Part shown: in pieces, positions 28,601 through 40,870 of the stretch
How the letters are laid out: every line of letters starts with the position of its first letter
Numbering within the stretch: the stretch's first letter is position 1
From: Micromussa lordhowensis
Lineage: Eukaryota > Cnidaria > Anthozoa > Scleractinia > Lobophylliidae
Direction of reading: 5' to 3'
DNA length: 64,000 bases
NCBI GenBank assembly: GCA_964020085.1
Contig: OZ026598.1
Location: 5,569,024-5,633,023 of the forward strand
Position numbers and translations under genes: made by a program
The notes under the pieces: model-generated
What the model was told of the DNA's origin: nothing
The model's input: the letters and a program-made list of their open reading frames with translations, nothing else
Database searches by the model: none

Positions 28601-31600
28601 TTGACTACGTCTACTGACTTGGGGGGGGGGGGGAGGGGGGCTCTTATGCATTGTGGCACACGGCAAAGCCACGAGTGACAAGTTAGACTGTTCACAGCCT
28701 CTCTCAAGCTGAGCCAAGACAAGACGAGCTGAGCCAAGTTTTTTTTGCCTAAAACTATTTGCAATCCTGCTGAGGGTAACTTATTTTATCTGTTTTGCAG
28801 GTTCTCTGTCGATATCAAACTAAATGGAATTTAGACTTGCAGTTTCGTCCTTTTTTCCTTTCTGGTATCATGGCTGGCTCAGGTACATCTTCTGAAATAC
28901 ACTACTGAATAAAAACCTGATCAACCTGCAATTTTAATTATGAAAATAGCTATGAATTACATAGCAAAGTGTTTTCACTCACGTTGCCAGTTGCCATGCA
29001 AATTTATCTCATCAGGAACAAAAGATAGTGTTTACGTAAGAAATGAGTTCAACTCCCACTAGCCGCCGTTCCATTGCAATGGCTAAGCATATAGTACTGT
29101 ATAGTTTTTCCACCAATCAATTTGATATATCTATTGCCCAGGTCCTAGGGAATTATTTGATGATGATTGTTTGAAAAAAAATTAATAATAAATAAATAAA
29201 ATAAATCATAACTTTATTTAAGGAAATTGTTTTTATTATTTTACGGAACAACTAGGTAATAAGCCCCCAGCAACACTCCCAGCCAAAGCTGCCTACATGT
29301 TTAAAGATATTGAGAGATTGAGGAATTTTTATGGAATCCCTCTGGTTCCACCAGCTGTAAGTATGAAAAGTGTAACCCTTATAAATAAATACCGTAAATA
29401 AGTAAATAAATAAATAAACAATAAATGTTATTTAAGCAGGGTGACCTCTTCAGCAAAAAAATAGCTGATGTCACTAAGGGCCCTGCAAAACTAAAAGAAC
29501 CTAAAAAGCCTAAATAGAGCCACTAACTTAACAGTAATTAAAACGCTTGTGATCTATAGAATTTATATAGAAAGTTTTACAGGGCCATCCATAAAACGCT
29601 GTTAATGGAGCGTGACGCCTTGGTTTGCCGTGACATAACGTGACTCGTACAGTAAAACAATGTAGCAGTTTAATAGTACGTGAATGAACCTTTGTAATCT
29701 TAGTTTGTTATGTTGCCCTTGGATGGCCTCTAGCTAAACGTGTGGCAATAGCATGTTGCAATAACGTCTAGTTACACTTTCTTTCGGCCGTATTTAGTGG
29801 TTAAAGCAGTGAATCCTTCCTTTATGTCCTAAATATATATTACGTAGTGTTCGGCCCTGCCATGGTACAGGTTTATCCATTGGTTGTAGCCACAGACTCT
29901 GTCTAGCTATAAAAGTCTCTGTTCAAGGTCCATAGTCATATTTTCTTAGCTGTGCCTGAGCTACTACTCACATGTTAAGTGAATTTGTATTTCAATTGTC
30001 CATATTTCCACATGGCACATCCGCGTGTCCAAATGTTTGGCACAGGGACCAATGACTCGCAAGGTGAATATCTCTTCCCTCAGTACCGAGGTTCTTCACC
30101 TTCGTCTTCAGGCTCTGAACCTGCCTATCGCTGGTTCCCGTACACAGCTGATCAGTGCACTCAAGAGAGCAGCCACTCTTGCGTCGAGCCGCCCTGCCAA
30201 ACATACACGAGTCTCCAAACGCTCAAGTGGGCGCTTGCCGGCCACAACTAATCGAGCCAAAGCGAAGGACAAATCCGCTGCGGACAATTCCCTGGTGGAT
30301 GGCGACAACAGCGATTCAGCCGTCAGCGATCAGGACGACGAAGATCCCACGCTCGTGGAGCCGGTCCACACTGTTGAGGACTTGCTAACGGCCCCGGAAC
30401 CAGTTCCAATCTCTCCATTGCCCTTTGCGAGCGACCAACTCCGGGTTATACAGAATACCGTACAGACGTCGATATCTCAGGCACTCCATGACGGCCAAAT
30501 TCGGCCTGGAACATCAGTTTCACAAGTTCAGCCTCGCTCTCAACTTCGCCCATCAGGAACAGCGTCCCCTATGGGTTTACATCGCGCATTGGAAAAGAAC
30601 TTGGAGGACAAAATCTTACAGGGTGAGTATGTTGATCTTACATTGCTATTACCAGACTCGATTGCCCACCCCCAGTCCCCCGTGGTTCATCTCCGGGTGG
30701 AGGACTCGGCCCCAGGTTCCCTTGTTTCCCCATTTCGATGGTGCTCAAGCGAAAGCCAGTGATTGACACATTCCATAAATGGCTGGATGCCTACACAACC
30801 TACATGCTTGTCATTGTTGTCGCCTACACTAGGAGGGCATTGGAATTGCTTAAATATCAGCAGATAATTAGTAGGGCGGAATCCAAATTTAAGGGCCTTG
30901 CTTGGCTAGCATATGACGAACAGTTTCGCCTCTACGCAGCCTCCGATCTCACCCGACCTTGGGACCTCGTTGACCTAGAGCTGTGGATGGTAACGTTTTC
31001 CGGACTTACTAAGCCGCATTGTTTCGTGTGTTCCAGCCCCTACCACAGCCAGGCGGATTGCCCCAAGGCTGACCCAACCCGTCGCCACAACAGAGGACCA
31101 GGCTCGTACTGCGTAAGTTTCAACAAACCGTCTGGGTGCAACCGTCGTTCCTGCCAGTTCCCCCACGTCTGTAGCGGATGTCGTTCGCCTTCCCACGCAT
31201 TCCCCAACTGTACCTCAGATGGCTCCTCCAAGAACTTCACCACCAGGAACTCCGGCGATCGTTGCAAGAAATGATGTCCTTCTGCTTTCGTGCCACCAAC
31301 ACCCCAAAGTGTCTACACCCATTAATGTTGCTGAACTTCAATGGAAACTTTGTACTCATCCTGACCGCAACTTTGTTAGTTCTTTACTTAGTGCTCTTAC
31401 ATATAGTGCGCGTATTGGTTACTTGGGTCCCCAGAGAGCTAGGGTTTCACGTAACTTAATCTCTGCCTCCCAACACCCCAAGGTGGTCTCCGCAAACCTT
31501 GACAAGGAGATCTCTCTGGGAAGGGTCGCGGGGCCTTTCCCTTCCTCCCCTTTGCCTAACTTCCAATGCCATCCTGTTGGGGTTGTTCCTAAGAAACATT

Positions 31601-34600
31601 CCTCTGAGTGGCGTACCATTTACCACCTGTCCTACCCTGAAGGGGGTAGTATTAACGATTATATTCCTAAGGACCCCTATTCCCTTCAGTACATGTATGT
31701 TAGGGTGGACGACGCTATAAGAGCCTTGCAATCCCTTGGGCAGGGTTCTTACATGGCCAAAACGGCCATTGTCAAACTAGTTTCAGTACTCTTCTCTGGG
31801 TGTTTATGTCCTTAAGAGCCCCTCTGGTAGCCTCCAAAACTTTGGGCGCCTCCCAGGTCCTGGAATTTATGGGGATAGAACTGGACAGTTCTCGTATGGA
31901 AGCACGTCTGCCAGAGGACAAGCTTAACCGTACCCGCGAACTGCTCAAGTCCTTTAAGCGCCGCTGCTCTGCGCGGTTGGTTGAGTTGCAATCCCTCATA
32001 GGGACCCTCCAATTTGCCTGTAGGGTGGCCGTCCCGGGGCAGACATTTTTACAACGTGTCATAAACCTTACCAGGGGGTTCCCAGCCGCTTTCACCATGT
32101 TCGTCTCAACAAAGAATTTTTTAAGGACCTTGATATGTGGTTGGTCTTCCTTACCGGGTCACCCCCTCCCCAGAGATAGAATTATTTACTGACGCCGCCA
32201 GTACGGTGGGCTTTGGGGGTTATTTTAAAGGGCAATGGTTCCAGGGAAGGTGGCCGCCCTACCTGCTCCTCAACCGCCAACAGGGTCTTAGCATCGAGTG
32301 GCAAGAATTATTTCCCATTGTAGTTGCCTGCACAATCTGGCATCCTCATTTTGCGGGCAAACAGTTACAGCTCTCGTGTGACAATGAATCCGTTGTCACC
32401 ATTATCAACTCTCGGCATTCTAAGGTCTCTAGGATTATGGACTTACTCAGGGCCCTTACCCTCCTCTCCATGAAGCACAACTTTTTTGTTTGTGCACGCC
32501 ATGTTCCTGGGGTCCATAATGTTATCGCTGATGCCCTCTCCCGTTTTCAGGAGCCCCGTTTCCGGGAAGCTCCTCCCAAGGCAAACAGGGACCCTTGCAC
32601 CATCCCGCCTTCATCAATGATCCTCTAAGAGATGAGGTATTCAACTAATTACTTCTTAAGAAAGTTCTTAGGGGCATCCTCCGTTTCCAGGGCCAACGTC
32701 ACATTCTTCGTCGGCCTGTTACCCCTAGGATTTTGCTTGCTTCCAATCTTGGAAACCTGGTTAGGACAGAGGGATTTCCCCATGATTTGGGCCACCTTTA
32801 CTTTAGCCTTTTATGGATTTCTGCGCTTTAGCGAATTCACTTACCATGGGGTAAATAGCTTCCGTCCCCAGTTCGACACATGGGTACCGATTGTGTGTCA
32901 TTTTATCCGAGTCTGGTATGTCCGCAGGACATCGTTGTTACGCTCAGGTCGTCTAAAACAGACTTCTCTCACCAGGGTCAGTCAGTCGTTATTGCCAAAG
33001 CCTCTGGTACCGTGTGCGCTGTATCAGCTATGCAGCAGTTTTTCCTCACCACGCACCCTTCCAGCGGCCCTTTTCAGTCGGGTCGGCTTCTTACCCACTC
33101 CGCGGTGATATGCCTTCTCCGGGATGCTGCCCGGTGCACGGGTTTGCCCTACCATAGCCTTAAGGGCCACAGTTTTTGTATTGGGGCCGCTTCTGAGCAG
33201 TTGCTGCAGGCTTACCAGATTGGCTTATCAAAGTGCTAGGAAGATGGTCTTCTGACTGTTGCCAGTTATACATCAGTACACCACAGCAAGTCCTGTTGTC
33301 CGTGGCCCCACATATGGCTAGCATCTCAAGCCCAGATTCATTCGTTTAAATGTTAACTTTTGTTTTAACCCGCATAGTTAGTGTTAATGGCTTGGGGGAT
33401 ACATGCTTCACATGTATCAGTGGCGGTTAAGTCTCCACAGCGACTTCCCCTAGCCTCGCTCTGTATTTGTTTACGTTCTCGGTTTTATGTCCTTCCACCT
33501 AGCTGCCAATACTCTTGTCCAATCCAGCACTGCTGGGGAGATAATTGAGGCTTCATCGGTCGGCGTTTCGTATACCTTTGTGCCTTGCTGGCGTTAGGTT
33601 CGAGCCGTTTTTGCTTCACTGTAGTGCGTGGCCGGCCTAAGCTTCAGCTCGTAGCGCTCCTAGATGTTATCTGTCATGGCACGTTGCTGCTATGTCACGC
33701 TATGGGAAGTTGCCTGTCATGCCAACCACTAAGTGGTGTTCCCCCTAATTACGCCAAACATGTCTTTGTTCTTTATTAATTAGATCTTACAGTAACTAAG
33801 TTAGTTAAGCAGAACTGGGACATTAATGAGTTTTAAAAATCAAAACTGAATTAAGATTCTTCATTTCATTTGGAATGTCATCAAAAAATTTTGATCCATT
33901 GAAACAGAAAGACTTCCATGCAGTCTCAGTTCTTACTTTGGGCAGCATTAAAGTCTTCTTATTTCCCCTCGTGTTGTGGATAGTTCTGAAAGCCTTATAA
34001 TAATCCTTAAAAAACGTTGGAGGCGATCCCTTTAATCATTTGAAGGTTATTTAAATTAATAGTATGCATGTCACGCCCCATAGACAAGGGAAGCCATTTT
34101 AAATTCTTCTCGGCATCCGAATCTTTGGTCTTGGGCTTTCATTGATGCAAACAGATCGAGTCCCACAAACACAGACAGGTTGGACAAACGAGGGACCCCC
34201 ATACTTTTTGGTTTCATATCATGATAGAGCGGTTTTTAATTGTGTGTCGGAAGTTGTCACGCCATTACTTTGTTTTTTGTTGTTGTGGTTTTTCTACGGT
34301 TTTAGATTGGCTGAGTAGTCTAATTTGTAAGCGATTGGCTTGGTTGCGGTTTTATGATGCTTAATTGAAAATGGCCGCTCTACTATGAAGTCGCTAATCA
34401 AATAACTACCCTTAAGAGATGGCGTGCATGCATTTAGTTCATTTTAAAATTTGTGCAGTAATGTTTTTTGTCTCATGATTGAAAGGTGAATGAACTGCTT
34501 GCTTTTGAACATTGTTTGCTGATACATCATAATAATTATCTGTCATGCAAACTAAGCTTGGTGGGAATTATTCAGTTCTAAAAGCGAGACTTGTCACTGC

Positions 34601-35849
34601 TAATGTCCTCGCATCTTACTTCCACAGGATCCTGCTGATGCCATGTTTAGGAAAGGTCAGTGAAGTCCCTTTTGGTCAAATATTCTATAAATGAACTTAT
34701 CATGAAATAATATTTACCATTCGATGCATTTTTTTCTTCCTTTTTATTGGCCAAGAGCCGACCACATGACCTGCAAATAACTGCCTACAAATAATGGTCT
34801 GCTCATGTGTAGTGCTGTCTAAATGTGTTTTTCTGCTCATGCGTAATTGTACCATGATCTCTGGTGAAAAATGGCAGATTGCTCTCCTGAGCTGTCAGAG
34901 AGTAATTTAAATAAAGAAACAAATTTGGTGATTGCATGAATGATAAAGCAATTATTGAACTTGGTATAAGCAAAATATTGCTATTTGTCAGTGTCTCATA
35001 CATGTAGATCAATATTAATTTTATTGATCTGCTCTCCAAGTGCTGACAAATCACAATATTTTGCTCCACCTTGTCCAATAATTGTTAATTAATGGCACCT
35101 TTTAGTAGGAAACTAGTCTGAGACCACTGGTTGTTTTCTTTGGGTTTAATTTAATATTGTTCACATCTAAAGCAGACATCTTAGTAATAGCAAATTGAAT
35201 TCAATTCAGTTATAGGTTATAAATAAGGACTTTTTATTAATCTCTATGTTTTGAGTTTCACTGATCTTATTTATAATCAGCACTGGAAAGTTAACATCAC
35301 TATCTGCAGTCTAGACACAATTGCCATTTATTGTTGATCAAGAGTAACAAAATCTGAAACTTGAGTTTGCCCTTTTGTAATAATTCGTTTTTTGTGTTAT
35401 CCTTCTAGGTTCTTTATCTGCCATGCGTCTGCTCACAGCTGCCACCAAGTATTATCCAGACAAAGTTGAACCTCTTAGTCGTGCATTTTGGATGAGAATT
35501 TGGTCAAGGGTGTGTTTAAAATTTCTGCTTATACCAGCTGGTTCAGGCCAGGGTGCCGTAACAAACCAACTGCTTATTAAATGGCACTGAAATTTGAATA
35601 ACAGTACATTAGAAACCTTAACTTCATCGTCGTGTTTCCCAATAGAAGATTTTGTTCCTTGATTTCAGGCTAAGGTTTCCTAACACAAAAGCCATTCAAT
35701 TTCGCTATTGGTTATTTGCCCAGCAAACCTTTGTTAATATTAATAATAATGATAATGATGAAAATAAAAATGAAAATGGTAACGATAATGATAATGATAA
35801 TGAATATAAAATTGAAAATGGTAACGATAATGATAATGATAATGATAAA

Positions 35850-35900
<51 letters not shown>

Positions 35901-38900
35901 GAAGAAATTGTAGTGCCCGAATTCCATGTGAATATAATTGTTCAAATGTGCATTACAGCTCAAATTATCTAAAACTAAAACAAAAAGTTACAAGCTCTAA
36001 AATTACAGCTACTGATAACTAATCTAAATCACAGAAGTGGTGATAATCAAAGGCGGAAAAAAAATAAAACGAGATAGAAAAAAACCAAAAGCCAAATCAC
36101 AGAAGTGGTGATTATCAAAGGTGGAAAAGAAATAAAACAAGATAGAATAAAACCAAAAGCCAAAATTCTCAGGAAACTACAATAGTATTTGAATTTTATG
36201 AAAACACTTCTCAAAACAAGTATGTCTTAAAATGACATAATTTAATACCCTTTGTTTCAGGATGAAGACATTACAGAACCACAGAGTCTCCATGAGGTAA
36301 GCCAAAGGATGTCTTGCTCGATGGGTTGCCATTCTTCACAGTGGACGTATTTAAAACACGAAATGGTGAAATGACAAAATGGTACTCTGGTTAGCCTAAA
36401 TAGCACTCTGGCTAGGCTAAATAGTGCTCAGGTTAGCCTAAATATCACTGACTCGTCAGTGGTGAGCTCTCAATAGTTTAAGGGTTACCCCTTACAGAAC
36501 AGATGCACTCATATCCCACATTGACTCTTACCTGTAGTACCATTTTGTCATTTCACCATCATTGTGTTTTAAGGTGGCTCAAAACAGTTTCCAACACTTA
36601 TATTTGGATACGTCGTTATAACCACTGTTTATCATTTGATGCTACAATCATGGTATCAAAAAACTGCCCAATCATTGTTGAACACGTTGTCATCATTTTC
36701 TTGACACAATAGGTTACCATAGCAACAGTATGACCTCTGAAAAGCACCCTTAATTACAGCTTTAGGGGCTTATAATTCAAAAACGGGTTCAGATCGAGCC
36801 ACCTTAAATTTTCGAACATTTAAGGTGGCTCTAAACCCCATGTACAGAATTTTTTTAAACTTTGCCAAAAGTTGCGTCTTATTATGCTTATCAAAAGTTG
36901 ATAATATAAGAAAATTTTACCGTGCCGTTTTTGAATTATAATCCCCTAAAGCTGTAATTAAGGGTGTTTTTCAGAGGTCATACTGTTGCTATGGTAACCT
37001 ATTGTGTCAAGAAAATGATGACAACATGTTCACCAATGATTGGGCAGTTTTTTGATAGCATGATTGTATCATCAAATGATAAACAGTGGTTATAACGATC
37101 TATCCAAATATACGTGTTGGAAACTGTTTTGAGCCACCTTAAACATGCCCCTTCACAGTCATCACTTCACAAAGGCCGAATCCATGTACTAAGGCTACAG
37201 CCAAACGTGCCTTTGCTGACCAACACCTCCCCTATTTGGGTATCTCCCATGAGAGGACCCTATTATGGTCCCAGCTGCAGGCAAACAACACATTGCTTAA
37301 GCTGGTCGCTGGTCGTTGCACCCTGAAGTGAGTTTGCACCCACATCGACTCAAGTTATATATCAAACACGAGCGACAGTGTTTCATCGGGATATCCAAAC
37401 ACCGAGAAGAGAGTTGAAAATACGACGCGCAACGGAGTATTTTTGACGAAATTCGAGGTGTTTGGATAGCCGATGAAACACTGTTTCGAGTGTTTGATAT
37501 ATCTTCTCAATCGAAACAAAAACTAAGGAGAAAATCGAGAGGTAAAATCGTCAAAATCCATGCTAATTAAGACCGGGTATCAAAACCTCCTTCACGGTTG
37601 TGATTTTCTTTGTTTTAGCTTGATGAATTATTAATGAGTTTGAGAAATAGTGATCAAGTTCTTAAAGTTTATCTTTCTCTTACCCAGCAAAAAAGACAAT
37701 TTTGTGGGCATAATAAAACAAAATCTCACAAAACATGTTTATATCTCGTTCTTTAATCCATTGAAGGTGCAGGCAAACTCAAAATGGAAGGTTCGTAATG
37801 AGTTCAGGGGTGTGAAGTAATTGTGCCCACTAACAGAAGGTTCAATTGTAAGGGGGAAGTGACTGGGAGGTCAACTTTGTGGCTAAACCTGCTAAGAATA
37901 GACCTCATACACAAGTTTGTATTAAAATTAAAAAAAAAGTGTGATTCTTTTTGTCTTTACAACTAAAATACGTCATTTATTTTGAAGGTCAGAAATTTTT
38001 CCACTGCTAGGCCAGATGCATGCAAATTAAAGACAATGACCGTGATCAACTACAGTGCACCAGGCTGCTTTCATAGACTGGGAACTGGGTATTGCTGTAC
38101 TGTTGATCATTTCTTTTTCTTAACAGGTGTGCCAGAACATTGGATTAACTGGACACCAGACCCAGTCCCTTGTGAGTAAAATTGGCGACCAGGAAATCAA
38201 AGATAAACTCAAAGAAACAACACAGAAGGCTCTTGATATGGGGGTAGGTAGATGGGGCAATGCATGAACCATCATTAGTTGCTTTAAATTATATCAGCCA
38301 TTTTCTCACGTGAAACCTGGTTGATACAGAAAAGTCGAGCAACCTTGAACATTGTCCAGTTATGTCCCTCTCTCTGTCATGCAGCGTTAAAGTGCTCGCA
38401 TAGCGTTGCGTGATGTCACGCAATTACGCTCTCGCTTAGTGTTTCGTGACAGAGGAAAGGTCCCAAGGGGACTCCTTATGACAAGCTTAACGATTAGTCA
38501 CTTAATTAGAGAAGCACATAGGTGAGAGGTTTTTGCAAGAAAGGTCGAGCGCTGAGATACAAATATTTCTGTTATACTCAGGCTTTTGGGGCTCCAATCA
38601 TTGTCGCACACGTCAATGGCGAACCTCACATGTATTTTGGATCTGACAGATTCCTTACGTTAGCTCATCTTCTGGGTAAGTTGTGGATGCTGTTGTGGAA
38701 TATTTTAAACCTTTTGGCGTTATCCATGCACCACATTTGTTAGATTTTTGTGAAGATGTACTACTAACAGAAAAAAATTAAACTTTCTCCAAGCTAGCCT
38801 GTTTATGTGTACTATATGTACTATATGTACATGTAACTGGTTTATGATTTCAAATAACTCCTCCCCTCCCTTCCCCTCCTCTTTTCTTCCCCCTCCCCCA

Positions 38901-39018
38901 GGCGGAGGCGTAACAGAACGTTAACTGTACTGGTTTAAAAACTATTTCCATTTTCTCATTTCATTTTTCAGGAGTGGAATGGGAAGGGCCTCTCGCGCCT
39001 CGGAGTTCAAATCTTTAA
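25691..39018 (+). CDS. GSTK1: Glutathione S-transferase kappa
   Basis: GSTK1 belongs to the DsbA-like thioredoxin-fold transferases of mitochondria and peroxisomes, which conjugate glutathione to electrophiles. Nine in-phase exons: 25691-25762, 28801-28882, 29256-29356, 34628-34655, 35409-35509, 36261-36296, 38127-38243, 38582-38675 and 38972-39018, giving 225 residues, the usual family length. FYDVLSPYSW places the catalytic Ser at S16. GIMAGSGNKPP, the helical insert with FWMRIWSR, and GAPIIVAHVNGEPHMYFGSDR near the C-terminus (with the cis-Pro loop) match the family closely. The last residues, SNL, resemble a weak peroxisomal PTS1. Introns hold a CAGGG transposon (intron 1), a broken DIRS-like retrotransposon (intron 3) and several MITEs. 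The start ATG lies in AAGATGGCGG. Confidence 0.97.
27086..28380. mobile_element. DNA transposon with CAGGG ends, 5-bp duplication (GSTK1 intron 1)
   Basis: The ends CAGGGCTCAAC and GTCGAGCCCTG are inverted. TCATT flanks both sides (27081-27085 and 28381-28385). Subterminal GCTGGCGACCAA-type words recur in inverted orientation. At 1295 bp it has no recognisable transposase. It shares termini and duplication length with the element at 2388. Confidence 0.7.
30052..31274 (+). pseudogene. DIRS-like gag/ORF1, frameshifted
   Basis: From ATG at 30052 the frame begins MTRKVNISSLSTEVLHLRLQ, a SAP-like short helix pair, followed by a basic and then acidic linker. The frame breaks near 30740 and continues in another frame with LKRKPVIDTFHKWLDAY and a Cys/His-rich end (CFVCSSPYHSQADC, then CRSPSHAFPNC) like a zinc-knuckle nucleic-acid binding region. 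The shift makes it a pseudogene. Confidence 0.75.
31219..32628 (+). pseudogene. DIRS-like reverse transcriptase/RNase H, internally deleted
   Basis: The frame at 31219-31815 carries the RT N-terminus (VGVVPKKHSSEWRTIYHLSY, then GSYMAKTAI). It then jumps directly to post-catalytic sequence (EFMGIELDSSRMEARLPEDK) in the frame at 31800-32192. The palm segment with the expected aspartate pair is absent. RNase H follows in a third frame (ELFTDAAS at the start, CDNESVV, ADALSRF at the end). It cannot encode a functional polymerase. Confidence 0.8.
32632..33345 (+). pseudogene. DIRS-like tyrosine recombinase, frameshifted
   Basis: GFLRFSEFTYHGV contains the first catalytic Arg. The second frame (from about 32880) carries TLRSSKTDF and KGHSFCIGAASE, where the expected H-x-x-R box reads H-S-F-C, so the second Arg is lost. 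The tail GRWSSD followed by QLYISTP, with the nucleophile Tyr, lies in a third frame. Two frameshifts and the Arg loss mark it inactive. Confidence 0.8.
35737..35897 (+). repeat. (GATAAT)n/(AAT)n microsatellite
   Basis: Imperfect GATAAT and AAAATGAAAATGGTAAC units grade into a pure AAT array in GSTK1 intron 5. The Asn-rich and Ile-rich open frames across it are low-complexity artefacts. Confidence 0.9.
36024..36160. repeat. 68-bp tandem dimer
   Basis: Two head-to-tail copies of a unit starting AAATCACAGAAGTGGTGAT and ending AAAACCAAAAGCC differ at a few positions. They lie in GSTK1 intron 5. Confidence 0.8.
36358..36565. repeat. Inverted-repeat element
   Basis: ATGGTGAAATGACAAAATGG and its complement CCATTTTGTCATTTCACCAT bound the segment. 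The interior holds a short array of AGCCTAAATAGCACTCTGG-like words. It lies in GSTK1 intron 6. Confidence 0.6.
36568..37143. repeat. Two MITE copies head to head (GSTK1 intron 6)
   Basis: Each unit starts TTTAAGGTGGCTC and ends GAGCCACCTTAAA (36568-36808 and 36819-37143). The two units are inverted relative to each other, so almost the whole block forms a long hairpin; words such as CATAGCAACAGTATGACCTC and TGGGCAGTTTTTTGATA pair across it. Confidence 0.75.
37354..37503. repeat. Hairpin MITE
   Basis: GATATATCAAACACTCGAAAC-like arms with CAGTGTTTCATCGG and GGTGTTTGGATA form near-perfect inverted copies around AAAATACGACGCGCAACGG. It lies in GSTK1 intron 6. Confidence 0.65.
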
Positions 39019-39046
39019 AGTAACAGTGATTTCGTACTGCAGTATA

Positions 39047-39131
39047 CAGTCCAACCTACACAAACGGCCACCTCTCTACAACGGCTACTCTCCTCTATCC
39101 CCAAGGTGGCCGTTGGGGAGAGGTTCGACTG
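39047..39131. mobile_element. Minimal 85-bp TA-flanked MITE
   Basis: CAGTCCAACCTACACAAACGG and its partner (GGAGAGGTTCGACTG) form the ends and TA lies on both sides, as in the pogo/Tigger-like element at 5974. It starts 28 bp after the GSTK1 stop codon, so it is probably transcribed as part of the 3' UTR. Confidence 0.65.
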
Positions 39132-39654
39132 TAGTTTAGAACTGTGTAGTGTTAGAACCACGGGAATGGAGATTCAAATCTTGCGGAAAAGGAATAATAA
39201 CAGCAGTAACATCGGCAACAGAAGCAGCAAATATGTTAGCAAACAAACTATTCATTATTAGTAGAATTCTACTAGTATACTAATGCAAATGCTGTAATCT
39301 GATTGGCTGAACCATTGCACACTATCAGCCATTAGTGTGCAGTGGCTTGTTGTGATCGACAAAAGTGTAACGTTTTCTCGTTTCGCTGAATTTTTGAAAG
39401 AACATTTAGAAACAAATGAATAAACAAAATTTTCGAGAAGACTAAAAGGAGGGGATTTACGGTTTCTTGAATTAAAAAAAGCCCGAAAGTTTTGATAGAA
39501 ACTGATAAGCGCGCATACACAACCGCAAATGCCAAATTGACAATTAATTCAGTCCGCGCGAGTTAACTCTCTAAAGCGTGAAGTTAAAGACCAGAAATAA
39601 TTGGAATCATTATTTGAAGGAAATTTCAGTTAGAATTCTACTAAAACAATTAGA

Positions 39655-39738
39655 TTATTCGCTCTCGATTTCTATGAGGTGATAATTGATTCGGCCTTCG
39701 GCATCAACTATCACCTCATAGAAATCTCGAGCTCACTA
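39655..39738. repeat. Hairpin MITE
   Basis: Arms reading GATTTCTATGAGGTGATA and TATCACCTCATAGAAATC surround TTCGGCCTTCGGC. The flanking TAGAATTCTACTA words at 39263 and 39633 suggest it is one end of a larger element. Confidence 0.55.
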
Positions 39739-40870
39739 TCTAATCACGTACAGTACATCACACCAACTTGCCACAACCAAATTATTCGCATCAGACTCGT
39801 TTCCAGGGTCTTCTCTCTTCCTCCCTCGGTTGACTTTCTCAGTCAATCAAAGAGCGATCTACTGCACGTGCAAAACTGATGCCTCGACATGAAGTGAGTG
39901 AACGCAGGGCGTAGACTTTTCCCGCCTTGAGTGACGTCTCCGTGTCCGCGACTCTAGCTTGGGTTTTGATTGGCCAATTAATGAAAAAAGCCAACATAAA
40001 CACTAATATAAGGACCTTTCTGAATTTACTGATATTGTATGTTAGCGGTTTTCTAATAGATTAGTTTTTATGAAGAAATAAAAGGAGCTGTTGAGTTATG
40101 TTGGCCGCGAAAGAGAATACCGTAAAATTGAAGAAAACCTAAAAATAGTAGTTTACTAAGATAGAAAATACTCATGTAAGTTAAGGTGTAAATTAAGTAC
40201 GGATGGTTGACACTGTAGTTTATTAATTATTGCACAATTATTTTATGTACAAATCGTCGTTGTCTTTTTCTTCTATCTCTGTTTTACCAAGAGATTTTGT
40301 GTTATTCACATGTCATCTAACATAACATAACATCTAAAGCTCAAACTTTAAAGGGACACATTTATTTAAGTTTCCTGGCTTGGTATCGGTTCTGATATAG
40401 ATTAATGTCGTGGGACGTTTTGATTTGGTGTAACGCTGCAACTTTTTAAGTTCCAATGTAACAATCAGTCTTTCCTCGTCGCAAAAGCCGGCTTTCGTTT
40501 CTCTTCGTCCCTGCATGAAGTGATATATACTTATCATACAATCAATTATGAAGATCATCATTACAATTTTAGGCGAATATTGATGGCCTAGTCCAGTGCT
40601 TTCTTGTAAGGTAGCCTTTCATGAGAAGCTCAATTTATACTTCACTGTACATTCTCAGTACCTGTAGCTTTTTGCCAATTGAAAACTACATTTTACGTTT
40701 GTTACTTTTTACAGTCGTTCATGCGGCTCTGAGCAATTCTTTGAAATTAAATTAGGACGAACTAGCCAAAGATTTGTGATGGGCGCGAAAGGAAGGGGCT
40801 TATCGTGTAGGGGCGCGTACAAGAGGGTACTTTGAAAGGGCCTTTGAGGAGAGGGCGCGCACATCTTGTG

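Larger units (their letters stand above)
29880..33350 (+). mobile_element. Broken DIRS/Ngaro-like tyrosine-recombinase retrotransposon (GSTK1 intron 3)
   Basis: The order gag-like protein, reverse transcriptase, RNase H, tyrosine recombinase is diagnostic of DIRS-group retroelements, which integrate with a recombinase instead of a DDE integrase. The copy is sense to GSTK1. It is dead: frames shift between ORFs, the reverse transcriptase core is deleted and a catalytic Arg box is altered. The outer boundaries and terminal repeats could not be resolved; plausible element sequence may extend to about 29600 and 33780. Confidence 0.85.
39019..40870. other. Convergent intergenic region, GSTK1 to the membrane-protein gene
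   Basis: This holds the 3' UTRs of both genes. An 85-bp TA-flanked MITE lies just after the GSTK1 stop and a hairpin MITE at 39655. TTTATT at 40361-40366 is a possible minus-strand AATAAA signal about 500 bp after the membrane-protein stop codon. No further gene was seen. Confidence 0.55.

Noticed and set aside
35652..35963. Asn-rich and Ile-rich open frames
   Set aside because: They are translations of an AAT/GATAAT microsatellite.
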